Origin: an uncultured Actinomycetes bacterium
GTDB taxonomy: Bacteria; Actinomycetota; Acidimicrobiia; Acidimicrobiales; RAAP-2
Reading direction: 5' to 3'
DNA: 64,000 bases
Assembly (NCBI GenBank): GCA_903924205.1
Contig: CAIYAP010000007.1
Coordinates: 124,001-188,000, forward strand
The notes under the pieces were generated by a model. That model was not told the origin of the DNA. It ran no database searches and saw nothing but the letters and a program-made list of their open reading frames with translations. The stretch's first letter is position 1. Each line of letters starts with the position of its first letter. The position numbers were made by a program, and so were the translations under genes. Positions 7,375-17,542 of this stretch are shown one piece after another.

Positions 7375-9930
7375 TCAGCGCAGGCGCTCTCCGGCAAGGC
7401 GCAGTAGATCGTCGATGCCGGTTGCGTCTCGGCCTCCTGCGGTGGCGAGCTGCGGCGATCCGCCGCCGCCACCTTTCACCAACGAAGCAATTTCTTTGAC
7501 GACATCCACCGCCGACACGCCCTCGGCGCTAGCCACCACCACCGCCACCTTGCCGTCAGGCAAGGCGCTCGCGAGGCAGACGCGGGGAACACCCAGCGCC
7601 TTGAGGTCAAGGGCCAAGGTCCGAATATCGTCGCCGGAATAGCCATCCACCCGGGCAGTCAGAACTCCGTCGTGAGCGCGCTCACGCAAGTCACCGGCCA
7701 ATTGACTGAGCGCCCCCTGACGAAGGGCGGTCAGCTCCTTTTCGAGTTCGCGCTGCTTCTCGAGTGATCGTTCGAGTGCGCCAACCACGTCATCGCTCGC
7801 CGACTTCAAAATGTCGCTCATCCGTCGCAATGTGGCTTCCATGTCCATGGTGCGTCGCCATGCCACCGAACCACTCACCGCCTCGATACGTCTCGTGTTG
7901 CTGCCTATCGATCCTTCAGACAAAACCTGCACTTGTCCAATTTCTCCGAGAGAGCCCACGTGTGTGCCGCCGCAGAACTCAAGCGACGAGGAACCTGCGC
8001 GCACGACGCGAACTCGGTCACCGTACTTGTCGCCGAAGAAGGCAATAGCCCCCATTTGTTCAGCCTCTTGACGGGTGGCATCTACCGTCTCGACGTCTTC
8101 GTCGCGCCACAGGTGTCGGTTGACCTCGGTGGTGACGGCATCAAGTTCCTCGATGGCAATCGCTCCCCCGTGAGAAAAGTCGAAACGCAAGCGCTCTGCC
8201 GCCACCAACGAACCCTGTTGGCGGACGTGGTCACCCAGCACCGAGCGAAGTGCGGCATGCAAGAGGTGCGTGGCAGTGTGGTGACGGCGAATTGATTCTC
8301 GTCGCTCGCCATCGATCGTCGCAGTGGCAAGCTGACCCGACACGATCGCACCGTCGATAACACCGCGATGAACGAAGAGCCCGCCACCCACGTTGACCGT
8401 GTCGCGGACATCAAGACGTCCTGATTCGGTCACGATCACGCCCGTGTCACCCACCTGACCGCCACCTTCGGCGTAGAAGGGCGTCGAATCCAGGAACACC
8501 TCACTCGTTCCATCATCGGCATCCAGAACTGCCACCACCGTGCTTTGCGTGCTGTACCGGCTGGCGTCGCGTCCGACAAAATGCGTCAGACCCGCCTCTT
8601 CGATGATGGCGCGATATTCAACTTCTTCACCACGTCGCACCACGCGCTGCGATGCACGAGCTCGCTCACGCTGAGCGGCCATGGCGACGTTGAAACCCTC
8701 AATGTCAACCGTCAGGCCAGATTCGGCCACCACCTCAGTAGTCAGTTCAATAGGGAACCCGTGGGTGTCATGGAGACGAAATGCGGTCTCACCGCTCAGC
8801 GTGTCAGCACCGCTCTCGCGCGACGTCTCCAACGCATCAGTGAGCAAGGTCAGGCCGGCACGCAAGGTGCGACCGAATGATTCCTCTTCACGTTGCAGCG
8901 TCGACTCAATCAGTGCGCGATCTTTCACCAGGTTGGGGTACGCATCGCCCATCTTGTCGATAGTGGCCGCCACGAGCGCTGCGGTAATTGCTCCCTCATT
9001 CCCATTACGGCGAGCCGCCAAAATGGCACGACGAATGATACGGCGCAAGACGTAACCCCGGCCCTCATTAGATGGCAACACTCCGTCGCCCACGAGCATT
9101 GTCATGGCGCGACCATGTTCGGCAATGCGACGGATGGAAATGTCCGTCGCCGTGTCGCGGCCGAGACTGGTGCCGACGATGCCTTGAGCGGTGTCGATCA
9201 GAGGTGCGAACAGGTCGGTGGCGAATACCGACTCTTCATTGTTCAAAATCGCCAAGAGTCTTTCAAACCCTGAGCCGGTGTCAATATTTTTTCGTGGCAA
9301 TTCCAGGAGACCATCGCCCGAGCGATTGAACTCCATGAATACCAAGTTCCAGAACTCCACGAAACGATCGTCGCCACCAAATGCCGGTCCGCCATCAGCA
9401 CCGAACTGTGGACCCTTGTCATAGAAAATCTCCGAGCACGGGCCACAGGGACCGGTATCACCCATTGCCCAGAAATTGTCCTCGTCGAGACGCTGGATGC
9501 GGTCTGCCGGTACACCCGCGATGTCGCGCCACATGCCCGCGGCGTCAGTATCTGATGTGTGAACGGTGACCCATAAGCGTTCGGGGTCCAAGCCGAGGCC
9601 CTCCGTGATCAGGCCCCACGCGAATTTGATGGCATCTTCCTTGAAGTAATCGCCAAAACTGAAGTTGCCCATCATTTCGAAGAAGGTCAAATGGCGAGCC
9701 GTCGTCCCAATCTGGTCGATATCAGGGGCACGAAAGCACTTCTGGATGGAGACCGCACGAGGAAAGGGGGCAACTTCTTCGCCGATGAAATACGGCTTGA
9801 ATGGCACCATTCCGGCGATCGTAAAAAGCAAACCTGGATCTTGGGGAATCAGGCTCGCCGAGGGCTGCAGGTGGTGCCCGCGGTCGGCAAAATAGTTGAG
9901 AAACGTTTGTCGGAGCTGAGCGGCTTCCAT
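7375..9930 (-). CDS. alaS: Alanyl-tRNA synthetase
   Basis: Class II AlaRS of 851 residues, near the usual 860-890. It starts with the family hallmark LRQTFLNYFADRGHH followed by PGLLFTIAGMVPFKPYF. The catalytic core has GPCGPCSEIFYD and NTDTGSG-like NIDTGSGFERLL. The editing domain carries HTATHLLHAAL (about 552) and EFCGGTHV (about 653), the zinc-binding His/Cys set that clears Ser- and Gly-tRNA(Ala). The C-Ala domain ends with GGRDATGIDDLL. ATG 9928-9930 follows the rarA stop by 4 bases. Confidence 0.97.
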   Translation of the reverse strand: MEAAQLRQTFLNYFADRGHHLQPSASLIPQDPGLLFTIAGMVPFKPYFIGEEVAPFPRAVSIQKCFRAPDIDQIGTTARHLTFFEMMGNFSFGDYFKEDAIKFAWGLITEGLGLDPERLWVTVHTSDTDAAGMWRDIAGVPADRIQRLDEDNFWAMGDTGPCGPCSEIFYDKGPQFGADGGPAFGGDDRFVEFWNLVFMEFNRSGDGLLELPRKNIDTGSGFERLLAILNNEESVFATDLFAPLIDTAQGIVGTSLGRDTATDISIRRIAEHGRAMTMLVGDGVLPSNEGRGYVLRRIIRRAILAARRNGNEGAITAALVAATIDKMGDAYPNLVKDRALIESTLQREEESFGRTLRAGLTLLTDALETSRESGADTLSGETAFRLHDTHGFPIELTTEVVAESGLTVDIEGFNVAMAAQRERARASQRVVRRGEEVEYRAIIEEAGLTHFVGRDASRYSTQSTVVAVLDADDGTSEVFLDSTPFYAEGGGQVGDTGVIVTESGRLDVRDTVNVGGGLFVHRGVIDGAIVSGQLATATIDGERRESIRRHHTATHLLHAALRSVLGDHVRQQGSLVAAERLRFDFSHGGAIAIEELDAVTTEVNRHLWRDEDVETVDATRQEAEQMGAIAFFGDKYGDRVRVVRAGSSSLEFCGGTHVGSLGEIGQVQVLSEGSIGSNTRRIEAVSGSVAWRRTMDMEATLRRMSDILKSASDDVVGALERSLEKQRELEKELTALRQGALSQLAGDLRERAHDGVLTARVDGYSGDDIRTLALDLKALGVPRVCLASALPDGKVAVVVASAEGVSAVDVVKEIASLVKGGGGGSPQLATAGGRDATGIDDLLRLAGERLR

Positions 9931-9934
9931 GGCG

Positions 9935-11242
9935 TTACTCTAACGGCGTCAACGCGTCAGATTCCGCGTTACCTCGTCGTCGTCGCCACTGTTCCAGCAA
10001 AAATGCCTCTCGCCCTCGGCTCACGGCCTGGTAGACATCGCCCGCCGTCACGCCATCGGGCAGGTACTGCTGCGCCACCCAGCCATTTTGAAAATCGTGA
10101 GGGTAGCGATAGTCGTCACCATGTCCCAAAGTGCTGGCACCGGCATAATGAGCGTCGCGAAGTGCCGGTGGTGGTTCGGTCGAGGAGCCACGTGACAATT
10201 GCTCTCGCGCCCGCCCCAGCGCCTCGGTTGCTGAGTTGCTCTTTTCCATGAGTGCCAAGGTCAGCGCGCAGTGAACCAAGGTAAGGCTGGCTTCAGGCAT
10301 GCCCACGAACTCCACTGCCCGCGCCGCGGCTTCAGCCGTCAACAAGCCCAGCGGATCGGCCATCCCAATGTCTTCACTGGCAAAAATGACCATGCGACGA
10401 GCGAGAAAACGAGGGCTTTCTCCGGATTCGAGAAGAGCCACGAGCCAGTACACCGCGGCATCGGGGTCGGAGCCCCGCATGGACTTGATGAAGGCGCTGA
10501 CTTGGTCGTAGTGCGTGTCGGACGACTGCCGGAGATGACGTCCGTCCCGAGCGAGCGCAACGTGTTCTCGCTCAATATTTCCCGAGGTGAGCGACCTCGC
10601 GACATCCAAAGTGGTGAGAAGGTTCCGAGCATCACCGGATGAACCCGCCACCAGAAGGCTGACGGCATCGGCACTGAGTGCGACGCCGGCCTCACCGGCA
10701 CCTCGGATGGCGATGGCGGCCAAATCGTCAGTGCTGAGCTCGTGCAACCGCCACAAGGTGGAGCGGCTGAGCAAAGCAGCATTGACCTCGAAGAAGGGAT
10801 TCTCTGTGGTTGCGCCGATGAGCGCGACGAGTCCATTCTCGGTCGCCGGCAGCAGCAAATCCTGCTGCGCCTTGTTGAAACGGTGAACCTCGTCGATGAA
10901 GAGGCAGGTTCGACGTCCACCCTCACCGAGAATTCGTCGTGCACGATCAAGTACCTCGCGAACGTCTTTCACGCCGCTCGACACCGCCGACAACTCAACC
11001 AATTCGTAGCCCGCGATGTCGGCAATCAATCGAGCAATGGACGTCTTTCCTGTCCCCGGCGGGCCGTACAAGATAAACGACGTGAGACGTCCTGACTGAG
11101 CCATCTTGCGTAGCGGGCCCTCAGGACCCACTAAGTGCTGTTGGCCAACTACGTCGTCGAGCGAACGAGGACGCAATCGATGCGCCAGAGGTGCCGACGC
11201 GGCTCGCCGCTCGTCACCCGCCGCATCGAAGAGCGAGGACAC
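9935..11242 (-). CDS. rarA: Replication-associated recombination protein A (RarA/MgsA AAA+ ATPase)
   Basis: A 435-residue AAA+ ATPase of the clamp-loader clade acting at stalled replication forks. After the LRPRSLDDVVGQQHL lead, Walker A is GPPGTGKTS (60-68) and Walker B LFIDEVHRFNKAQQD (about 113-127). Sensor 1 reads IGATTENPFFEVN. The C-terminal tetramerisation part contains YDQVSAFIKSMRGSDPDAA and PHDFQNGWVAQQYLPDG, both specific to RarA. The GTG start overlaps the aspS stop by one base. M. tuberculosis has a related ATPase gene (Rv2559c) at the same relative place, from memory. Confidence 0.93.
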   Translation of the reverse strand: MSSLFDAAGDERRAASAPLAHRLRPRSLDDVVGQQHLVGPEGPLRKMAQSGRLTSFILYGPPGTGKTSIARLIADIAGYELVELSAVSSGVKDVREVLDRARRILGEGGRRTCLFIDEVHRFNKAQQDLLLPATENGLVALIGATTENPFFEVNAALLSRSTLWRLHELSTDDLAAIAIRGAGEAGVALSADAVSLLVAGSSGDARNLLTTLDVARSLTSGNIEREHVALARDGRHLRQSSDTHYDQVSAFIKSMRGSDPDAAVYWLVALLESGESPRFLARRMVIFASEDIGMADPLGLLTAEAAARAVEFVGMPEASLTLVHCALTLALMEKSNSATEALGRAREQLSRGSSTEPPPALRDAHYAGASTLGHGDDYRYPHDFQNGWVAQQYLPDGVTAGDVYQAVSRGREAFLLEQWRRRRGNAESDALTPLE

Positions 11243-12981
11243 TACGCCTTGGGCTGGATCTTGATCCGAAGGTCGCGAATCTGACGTTCCGTGATCTGCT
11301 TAGGCGCACCGGTCATCAAGTCGGATCCTGACTGCGTCTTCGGGAAGGCGATGACTTCGCGGATATTCTCTTCGCCCGCGAAGATGGCAACGAGTCGGTC
11401 TACTCCGAAGGCAAATCCCGCGTGCGGAGGGGCACCGTAACGGAACGCACCCAGCAGGAAACCAAATCGGTTCTCTGCCTCCTCGTCGGAGATACCCAGC
11501 GAACGAAACACTCGAGCCTGAATGTCGCTGCGGTGGATACGAACAGAGCCAGAACCCAGCTCCCATCCGTTCAGCACCAGATCGTAAGCCTGCGAACGCA
11601 CTTTCAGCGGATCAGTTTCCATGAGATCGAAGTCGTCAGGGTGCGGCATCGTAAAGGGGTGGTGAGCGGCCATGGGGTTGCCGTCTTCGTCCAAACCTTC
11701 GAACATCGGGAACTCGGTGACCCACACATAGCGGTGTGGGCCTTGCGACACCGGTGGAGCACCGATGGCGAGACGAATCTGACCCAATACCTTCGAGGCG
11801 GTTGCGAAATCGTCGGCCACCATCAAAATCAAGTCGCCGATCTCGGCACCATCAACGGCACGAATTGCTAGCTTTTCGGCATCGCTCAGGAATCGCTCCA
11901 ATGGGGAATCGAGTCCGTCAGTCGTGACTCGGAACCACGCTAAGCCCTTCGCCCCGAGGCCCTTTGCCTGCTCCGTTAACGCGTCGAGTCGCGAACGTGT
12001 GAAATCGGCACCACCGCGAACACGAATGGCCTTCACGCACGGAGCCGAGAACGCCTTAACGTCCGTACCGGCAAACGCGGCCGACACGTTCTGCAATGTC
12101 ATTCCGAAGCGCAGGTCAGGCTTGTCAACGCCGTAGCGGTCTTGGGCATCGGTCCAGGTCATGGATTCAATGGTCGACGGACGTTCTCCCGTCGCTGCTT
12201 CAGCAGCGTCGAGCACGGCTTCAGAGATGAAGCGCATGACGTCGTCTTGCGTTACGAAACTGGCTTCAATGTCCAATTGTGTGAACTCAAACTGGCGGTC
12301 GGCACGAAGGTCCTCATCACGTAGACATCGTGCAACCTGGTAGTAACGGTCAAATCCACCCACCATCGTCAGCTGTTTCGCAATCTGTGGCGATTGGGGA
12401 AGGACGTAGAAGTCACCTGGGTGAAGACGGCTAGGTACAACGAACTCTCGGGCACCTTCCGGAGTCGGCGCCCACAACAACGGGGTCTCGATTTCACAAA
12501 ATCCCTGACGATCCATGGCAGCACGAACCGCTCGTAACACCTTCGCGCGAAGGCGAAGATTGTTTTGCATCTGCGAACGACGAAGGTCCAAATAGCGATA
12601 CTTCAATCGCACTTGTTCGTCAATGTCGTTGCGATCGTCCAACTGGAACGGCGGAGCCTCGGCCGCATTCAGAATTTCTACGGTGCAGTTCGTGATCTCC
12701 ACTTTGCCTGTCGGCAAAGCCGCGTTGACCGTTCCTTCTGGGCGAGCAGTAACGGTGCCAGTGACCTTGATGACGTACTCAGATCGCACATCGACAGAGC
12801 CATCAACGACCACTTGCACGACACCCGAGCGGTCGCGCAAGTCGACAAAAGCGAGGTGCTCTCCGTGTTCGCGGCGACGCGCCACCCACCCGCACACTGT
12901 CACCGACGTCCCCACCAGGGTCTCATCGACGGAACCACACAGCATGTCGCGCATGCTCGTCTTTTCAAAGATGTCAGCCAT
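11242..12981 (-). CDS. aspS: Aspartyl-tRNA synthetase, probably non-discriminating (Asp/Asn)
   Basis: Class IIb AspRS of 579 residues. An N-terminal OB-fold anticodon domain (about 20-110) is followed by the catalytic core with YVLPQSPQIAKQ, RCLRDEDLRADRQFEF and the motif 3 GFAFGVDRLVAIFAG. A bacterial insertion (GAD) domain lies between. In the anticodon-binding loop the sequence is RRREHGEHLAF with His39-Gly40. In characterised enzymes a His here goes with non-discriminating AspRS, which also charges tRNA(Asn) for GatCAB, while discriminating enzymes have Leu. The catalytic call is firm; the specificity is an inference. The gene lies 2 bases from hisS. Confidence 0.96.
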   Translation of the reverse strand: MADIFEKTSMRDMLCGSVDETLVGTSVTVCGWVARRREHGEHLAFVDLRDRSGVVQVVVDGSVDVRSEYVIKVTGTVTARPEGTVNAALPTGKVEITNCTVEILNAAEAPPFQLDDRNDIDEQVRLKYRYLDLRRSQMQNNLRLRAKVLRAVRAAMDRQGFCEIETPLLWAPTPEGAREFVVPSRLHPGDFYVLPQSPQIAKQLTMVGGFDRYYQVARCLRDEDLRADRQFEFTQLDIEASFVTQDDVMRFISEAVLDAAEAATGERPSTIESMTWTDAQDRYGVDKPDLRFGMTLQNVSAAFAGTDVKAFSAPCVKAIRVRGGADFTRSRLDALTEQAKGLGAKGLAWFRVTTDGLDSPLERFLSDAEKLAIRAVDGAEIGDLILMVADDFATASKVLGQIRLAIGAPPVSQGPHRYVWVTEFPMFEGLDEDGNPMAAHHPFTMPHPDDFDLMETDPLKVRSQAYDLVLNGWELGSGSVRIHRSDIQARVFRSLGISDEEAENRFGFLLGAFRYGAPPHAGFAFGVDRLVAIFAGEENIREVIAFPKTQSGSDLMTGAPKQITERQIRDLRIKIQPKA

Positions 12982-12983
12982 AA

Positions 12984-14261
12984 CTACTTTCCTCGCCAGC
13001 GCTTCAGCGTCCGTGCCACGTCATCCCACGCTACCGAGACCGGCTCCATGTCATTGTCATTTCGTAACCAGCGCATCGTGACGGCGTTCTTCTCCAGCTC
13101 GGTCGGACCAATGATGAGGGCAATGGCCGCGCCCGAACGGTCCGCCACTTTGAATTGCGAACGCATCGATTTGCTGTCGTACGCCCGATCAATCGCGAGT
13201 CCCGCATGACGTAAGGAGGAGATGAGCGACGTGACGCGAACATCGCGAGTGGTGTCAATGACGAACGCATCAAGGCCGCGCACATCGTCCAACCCGTCAT
13301 CCGAGATACCCTCGGCGACACGTGCCAGCAGCAGACGCTCGATACCGGACCCGAATCCAATCCCGCTAGTTGGATCACCGCCCAAATCTTCCACTAACTG
13401 GTCGTAGCGTCCGCCTCCACCGATGGCATTTTGTGCTCCATCAAGGGCGTGCGACACGAATTCGAATGTCGTTCGGTTGTAGTAATCGAAGCCCCGCACC
13501 AAGGTGTGCTGGCGAATCCAAGAAATCCCCATCGCGTCAAGGGCATCGCCAACGGCCCCAAAGTGGTCGCGACACGCCTCACAGAGGTGATCATCGAGGA
13601 CGGGACCCTGACTAATCACTTCCCGACACTGTGGTTTCTTGCAGTCAATGACTCGCAGCGGATTCTCCGACGCCGTCGCCACATGCTCGGGGCACAAATC
13701 GGCAACGCGTGACTGTAAGTGGCCACGCAAGGTGTCAACAAACGCAGGACGACACTCTCGGTCTCCCATCGAATTGAGCAGAAGGGAAAAGTTTGAGAGA
13801 CCGATAGCGGTGTAAAAGTCGTGCGCGAGGGCAATCACTTCCGCGTCGGCGAGGGGGTCATCGGTGCCGAGGACTTCAACACCGAGTTGGTGGTGCTGGC
13901 GATACCGGCCGGCCTGGGGTCGTTCATAGCGAAAGGCGGGCGTCGCGTACCAGACCTTCCACGGTGGCGTGGGGTGGTGCTGCACGTAAGCACGAGCGAC
14001 TGGCGCGGTACCTTCCGGTCGGAGGGCAAATGTACGATCTCCACGGTCGGTAAAGACGTACATCTCTTTACGCGCCACTTCGCTGCCTTCACCAATTCCC
14101 CTATTGAACACCGCCACGTCTTCGAAGAGGGGCTGGACAATGAGGCCAAAACCCCCGCGCCGCGCGAGCTCGGAGAAGGTGCCAATCAGAAATTCCCAAC
14201 GTCGCGATTGAGGCGGCAGAACGTCATGTGTGCCGTTGGGTGATGACAGTTCCTTGCTCAC
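12984..14261 (-). CDS. hisS: Histidyl-tRNA synthetase
   Basis: Class II HisRS of 425 residues, a normal length. It shows GTHDVLPPQSRRW at the N-terminus, motif 2 with FALRPEGTAPVARAYVQHH (about 75-95), and the HisRS-specific boxes LVRGFDYYNRTTFEF and GGGRYDQLVEDLGG, with motif 3 GIGFGSGIERLL. The C-terminal anticodon domain ends in AALTLKRW-like DVARTLKRWRGK. It overlaps the downstream end of the rel gene by 4 bases. HisZ-like deletions are absent, so it should be a true synthetase. Confidence 0.96.
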   Translation of the reverse strand: MSKELSSPNGTHDVLPPQSRRWEFLIGTFSELARRGGFGLIVQPLFEDVAVFNRGIGEGSEVARKEMYVFTDRGDRTFALRPEGTAPVARAYVQHHPTPPWKVWYATPAFRYERPQAGRYRQHHQLGVEVLGTDDPLADAEVIALAHDFYTAIGLSNFSLLLNSMGDRECRPAFVDTLRGHLQSRVADLCPEHVATASENPLRVIDCKKPQCREVISQGPVLDDHLCEACRDHFGAVGDALDAMGISWIRQHTLVRGFDYYNRTTFEFVSHALDGAQNAIGGGGRYDQLVEDLGGDPTSGIGFGSGIERLLLARVAEGISDDGLDDVRGLDAFVIDTTRDVRVTSLISSLRHAGLAIDRAYDSKSMRSQFKVADRSGAAIALIIGPTELEKNAVTMRWLRNDNDMEPVSVAWDDVARTLKRWRGK

Positions 14262-16441
14262 GATCGCACCTTTCTTCCTGGGAGTTCACGATAGGCGTCA
14301 AAAACTCCATCCACGCTACGTAATGCCGAGAGAAGGCTGGCCAAATGCCCCGGATCCGCGAGCTCGACTTCAAAAACCATTCGCACAATTCGATCCGACG
14401 AGGTGGAAGATTGGCTCGAGATGATGTTGAGGTGATGATCGGCAACCACTCGTGAAACGTCAAACAGCAAATTGGTCCGGTCGAAGGCTCGGATTTCCAA
14501 GGACACACGGTACGCCCCCTTCGCCGAGGCATCCCACTCCACATCGATGACGCGGTCGCCGAGGCGCCCCGACAAGCTGGCCGCATTCGAACAGTCAGAA
14601 CGGTGAACCGACACACCACGACCTTGGGTAACGAACCCAATGATCTCGTCGCCCGGCACCGGCGAACAGCAGCGCGCCAGGTGGATCATGACGTCGTCGA
14701 GACCCTCCACGAATACACCCGACGTGCGACGGCGATCAACGCGAGTTGGTCGATGCGCCGTACTGGGCAGCTGCTCCACCGCTCCCCCGCCAAGTTCGCG
14801 TCGAAGGCGCTGGACGACCGCGGAGACAGAAATTTGCCCCGCTCCGATGGCCATGAGCAGTCCATCAAGGTCCTCAAAATTCAAAGTGGCGGCCAAATCC
14901 GTCAACGTACTGGACGCAAAGGTCGGGGCGATAGGAAGGCCTTCACGACGAAGTGCCTTCGTCATTTCGTCGTGACCGGCCTCGATGGCATCTTCACGAC
15001 GTTCACGTTGGAACCACTGTCGGATCTTCGACTTCGCACGTGACGACGCAACCAAGGCCAACCAGTCGCGAGACGGTCCCGCGTCAGGCGACTTGTTGGT
15101 GAGAATTTCAACCACGTCGGCGCTATGCAAAACGGTGGTGAGCGGTACTAATCGACCATTGACCTTGGCGCCCACGCACTTGTGCCCCACTTCCGTGTGG
15201 ACGGCGTACGCAAAGTCGATAGGCGTCGCACCGGCCACCAGCGGCAACACTCGACCCTTGGGAGTGAATACATAGACCTCATCACGACCGAGGTCGAGCT
15301 TGAGCGCTTCGAGGAAGGCCACCGGATCTTCTTCTTCATCCGAGACATCGGCGATTCGCTGCATCCACGCGATGTCCTTCGACGTCGCGTTTTCCTTGTA
15401 TCCCCAGTGCGCGGCGATACCGAATTCCGCACGTCGGTGCATCTCGCTCGTACGGATCTGGATCTCGACCAATTTGCCACGCGGGCCGACCACCGTGGTG
15501 TGCAGTGATTGGTACATGTTGAACTTGGGTGAGTTGATGTAGTCCTTGAAGCGACCCTGCACCGGGGACCACAAGGCGTGGATAGCGCCAAGAACTGCCC
15601 AGCAATCTCTTTCCTCTTCGGTGACGACCCGCAATCCGACGAGGTCAAAGATTTCATCGAACTCCTTGCCGTTGATGACCATCTTTTCGTAAATGGACCA
15701 CAGATGCTTCGGTCGACCGCGTACGTCTCCTTCGATAGACAGGGAGCGCAGCTTCTCCGTCAAGATGTCCACCACCTCGATGACGTAGGCCTCACGCTCG
15801 GGAGCACGGGTGGCAACCATCTGCTCAATTTCGGCGTAACGCTTCGGGTGCACGGTTGCGAAACTCAGGTCTTCCAACTGGCTCTTCACCGCTTGCACCC
15901 CTAATCGGTGTGCGAGTGGCGCGTAGACATCCAAGGTTTCCTGAGCAATGCGACGCTGCTTCGCTACCGGCATCACGGCAATGGTGCGCATGTTGTGCAG
16001 GCGGTCGGCCAGCTTGATCAGGAGGACTCTCCAGTCTTGTGCCATGGCAATGAACATCTTGCGGATGGTGGCGGCCTGCTGGGCTTCCTTGCTCTCAAAC
16101 TGCAGAGCATCGAGCTTCGTCACCCCGTCAACGACGGTCGCGACGTGCTCCCCGAACTGTTCTGCCACGAGTTCGAGGCTCATCGAGGTGTCTTCTACGG
16201 CGTCGTGCAGCAGGGCTCCGGCGATGGTGATGTCATCTAGCCCGAGGTCTGCGACAATCTGCGCGACAGCAATGGGATGGGTGATGTACGGTTCGCCCGT
16301 GCGTCGAATCTGCCCGTCGTGGGCGGCAGTCGCCGCCACGGCCGCGCGCGTAATCAGTTCGAGGTCGTGGCCGTCTTGACGGTGGCAGGTCTCTAGGAGA
16401 CCCGCATAGAGAGCTGTTGCAGACTCCCTAACTTCGGCCAC
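14258..16441 (-). CDS. rel: Bifunctional (p)ppGpp synthetase/hydrolase (Rel)
   Basis: RSH-family protein of 727 residues, the typical long form. The N-terminal HD hydrolase domain has HDGQIRRTGEPYITHP and LLHDAVEDT, so the HD pair is intact. The synthetase domain follows with FDEIFDLVGLRV and YQSLHTTVVGPRG. It carries RFKDYI, the RxKD form found in bifunctional and hydrolase-competent enzymes. Then come a TGS domain (VYVFTPKGRVLPL), a helical part, a zinc-finger-like CCSPVPGDEIIGF, and a C-terminal ACT domain. It makes and degrades the stringent alarmone at the ribosome. The secF stop lies 6 bases upstream. Confidence 0.96.
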   Translation of the reverse strand: MAEVRESATALYAGLLETCHRQDGHDLELITRAAVAATAAHDGQIRRTGEPYITHPIAVAQIVADLGLDDITIAGALLHDAVEDTSMSLELVAEQFGEHVATVVDGVTKLDALQFESKEAQQAATIRKMFIAMAQDWRVLLIKLADRLHNMRTIAVMPVAKQRRIAQETLDVYAPLAHRLGVQAVKSQLEDLSFATVHPKRYAEIEQMVATRAPEREAYVIEVVDILTEKLRSLSIEGDVRGRPKHLWSIYEKMVINGKEFDEIFDLVGLRVVTEEERDCWAVLGAIHALWSPVQGRFKDYINSPKFNMYQSLHTTVVGPRGKLVEIQIRTSEMHRRAEFGIAAHWGYKENATSKDIAWMQRIADVSDEEEDPVAFLEALKLDLGRDEVYVFTPKGRVLPLVAGATPIDFAYAVHTEVGHKCVGAKVNGRLVPLTTVLHSADVVEILTNKSPDAGPSRDWLALVASSRAKSKIRQWFQRERREDAIEAGHDEMTKALRREGLPIAPTFASSTLTDLAATLNFEDLDGLLMAIGAGQISVSAVVQRLRRELGGGAVEQLPSTAHRPTRVDRRRTSGVFVEGLDDVMIHLARCCSPVPGDEIIGFVTQGRGVSVHRSDCSNAASLSGRLGDRVIDVEWDASAKGAYRVSLEIRAFDRTNLLFDVSRVVADHHLNIISSQSSTSSDRIVRMVFEVELADPGHLASLLSALRSVDGVFDAYRELPGRKVRS

Positions 16442-16447
16442 GTCGAC

Positions 16448-17542
16448 TTACCGGCGCTTCTGCTTACGGCCCCGAGGAGTAATCGCTCCGCTCTTGACGG
16501 ATGAACGCGCGGAGCCGCCGTCACTGCCAATGAGAGCCGCAGCCTGCGACGGCGAATACGACACGCGGTCTGCCTGCTTGCCGAGGCGAATCGCCAGGTC
16601 CTTGAAGCGCGGCTCGCGCTCCTTGAGCCACGCCAAAATCGGTGACGCAATGAAGATGGAGGAGTACGCACCACTCACGAGACCCACAAAGAGGGCCAGG
16701 CCATAATTTTGCAGCGTGGTCGCGCCGAGGATTTCGGCACCCACCAACAACACCGAGAGAACCGGCAAGATGGCCACTAATGAGGTGTTGATAGATCGCG
16801 CCAAGGTCTGGTTCATCGAGAGGTTGACCATTTCGCTATAGGTGAGGTTTCCACCCTTCAAAATGCCGTGCGTGTTGTCACGCACGCGGTCAAATACCAC
16901 GACCGTGTCGTAGAGGGAGTAGCCCAAAATCGTCAAGATCGCGATCACCGTGTCCGGTGTGACCTGCAGGTTGAAGATCGAGTAGACCCCGACGGTCACG
17001 AGCAAGTCGTGAATCATGGCAATAAATGCGGCCAGAGCCATCTTCGGTTCGAAACGGAGCGAAATGTAAATGACGACCGCAAAGAAGAACGCGAGCAGAG
17101 CCCACAGGGCGCGACCTGTCACTTGGCTCCCCCAGGTGGGGCCAATGCTGTTGGTCGTCACGTTCTTAGTGTGGGTTATTTTCTCCAGCGCCGCCACCAC
17201 CTTGTTCACCACGGTCTGCAACTGTGTCCCAGAGAACGAGTTCGTATTGGCTTCCACGTGAATCGTTTTGCCACCCAGAACGAAGATGGTGGGATTTGTC
17301 AATCCCGCGTTCGTGACCGCCGTGCTGATCGTTGCCGTCGTGGGGGCCGTCCCGCTGAACGTCGCCTCCCAGTAGGTGCCGCCCTTGAAGTCAATGCCGA
17401 GATTCAGGCCACGAACACCCAACGAGACAATTCCCAACAGGATGATGAGCGCCGAGACGGCAAACCACGTCTTTCGACGCCCGACGAAGTCGGTGGTCGT
17501 TTCGCCGCGGTAGAGGCGACCGAATGTGGAACTGATGCTCAT
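16448..17542 (-). CDS. secF: Protein translocase subunit SecF
   Basis: SecF works with SecD in the membrane to use the proton gradient to pull proteins out of SecYEG. This 364-residue protein has the first membrane segment near residues 27-47, the start of the periplasmic domain at LGIDFKGGTYWEATF, and a C-terminal five-segment RND-like bundle with LGYSLYDTVVVFDRVRDN and MNQTLARSINTS, both diagnostic. The basic tail (PRGRKQKRR) is typical of actinobacterial SecF. Its start overlaps the secD stop by 4 bases. Confidence 0.96.
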   Translation of the reverse strand: MSISSTFGRLYRGETTTDFVGRRKTWFAVSALIILLGIVSLGVRGLNLGIDFKGGTYWEATFSGTAPTTATISTAVTNAGLTNPTIFVLGGKTIHVEANTNSFSGTQLQTVVNKVVAALEKITHTKNVTTNSIGPTWGSQVTGRALWALLAFFFAVVIYISLRFEPKMALAAFIAMIHDLLVTVGVYSIFNLQVTPDTVIAILTILGYSLYDTVVVFDRVRDNTHGILKGGNLTYSEMVNLSMNQTLARSINTSLVAILPVLSVLLVGAEILGATTLQNYGLALFVGLVSGAYSSIFIASPILAWLKEREPRFKDLAIRLGKQADRVSYSPSQAAALIGSDGGSARSSVKSGAITPRGRKQKRR

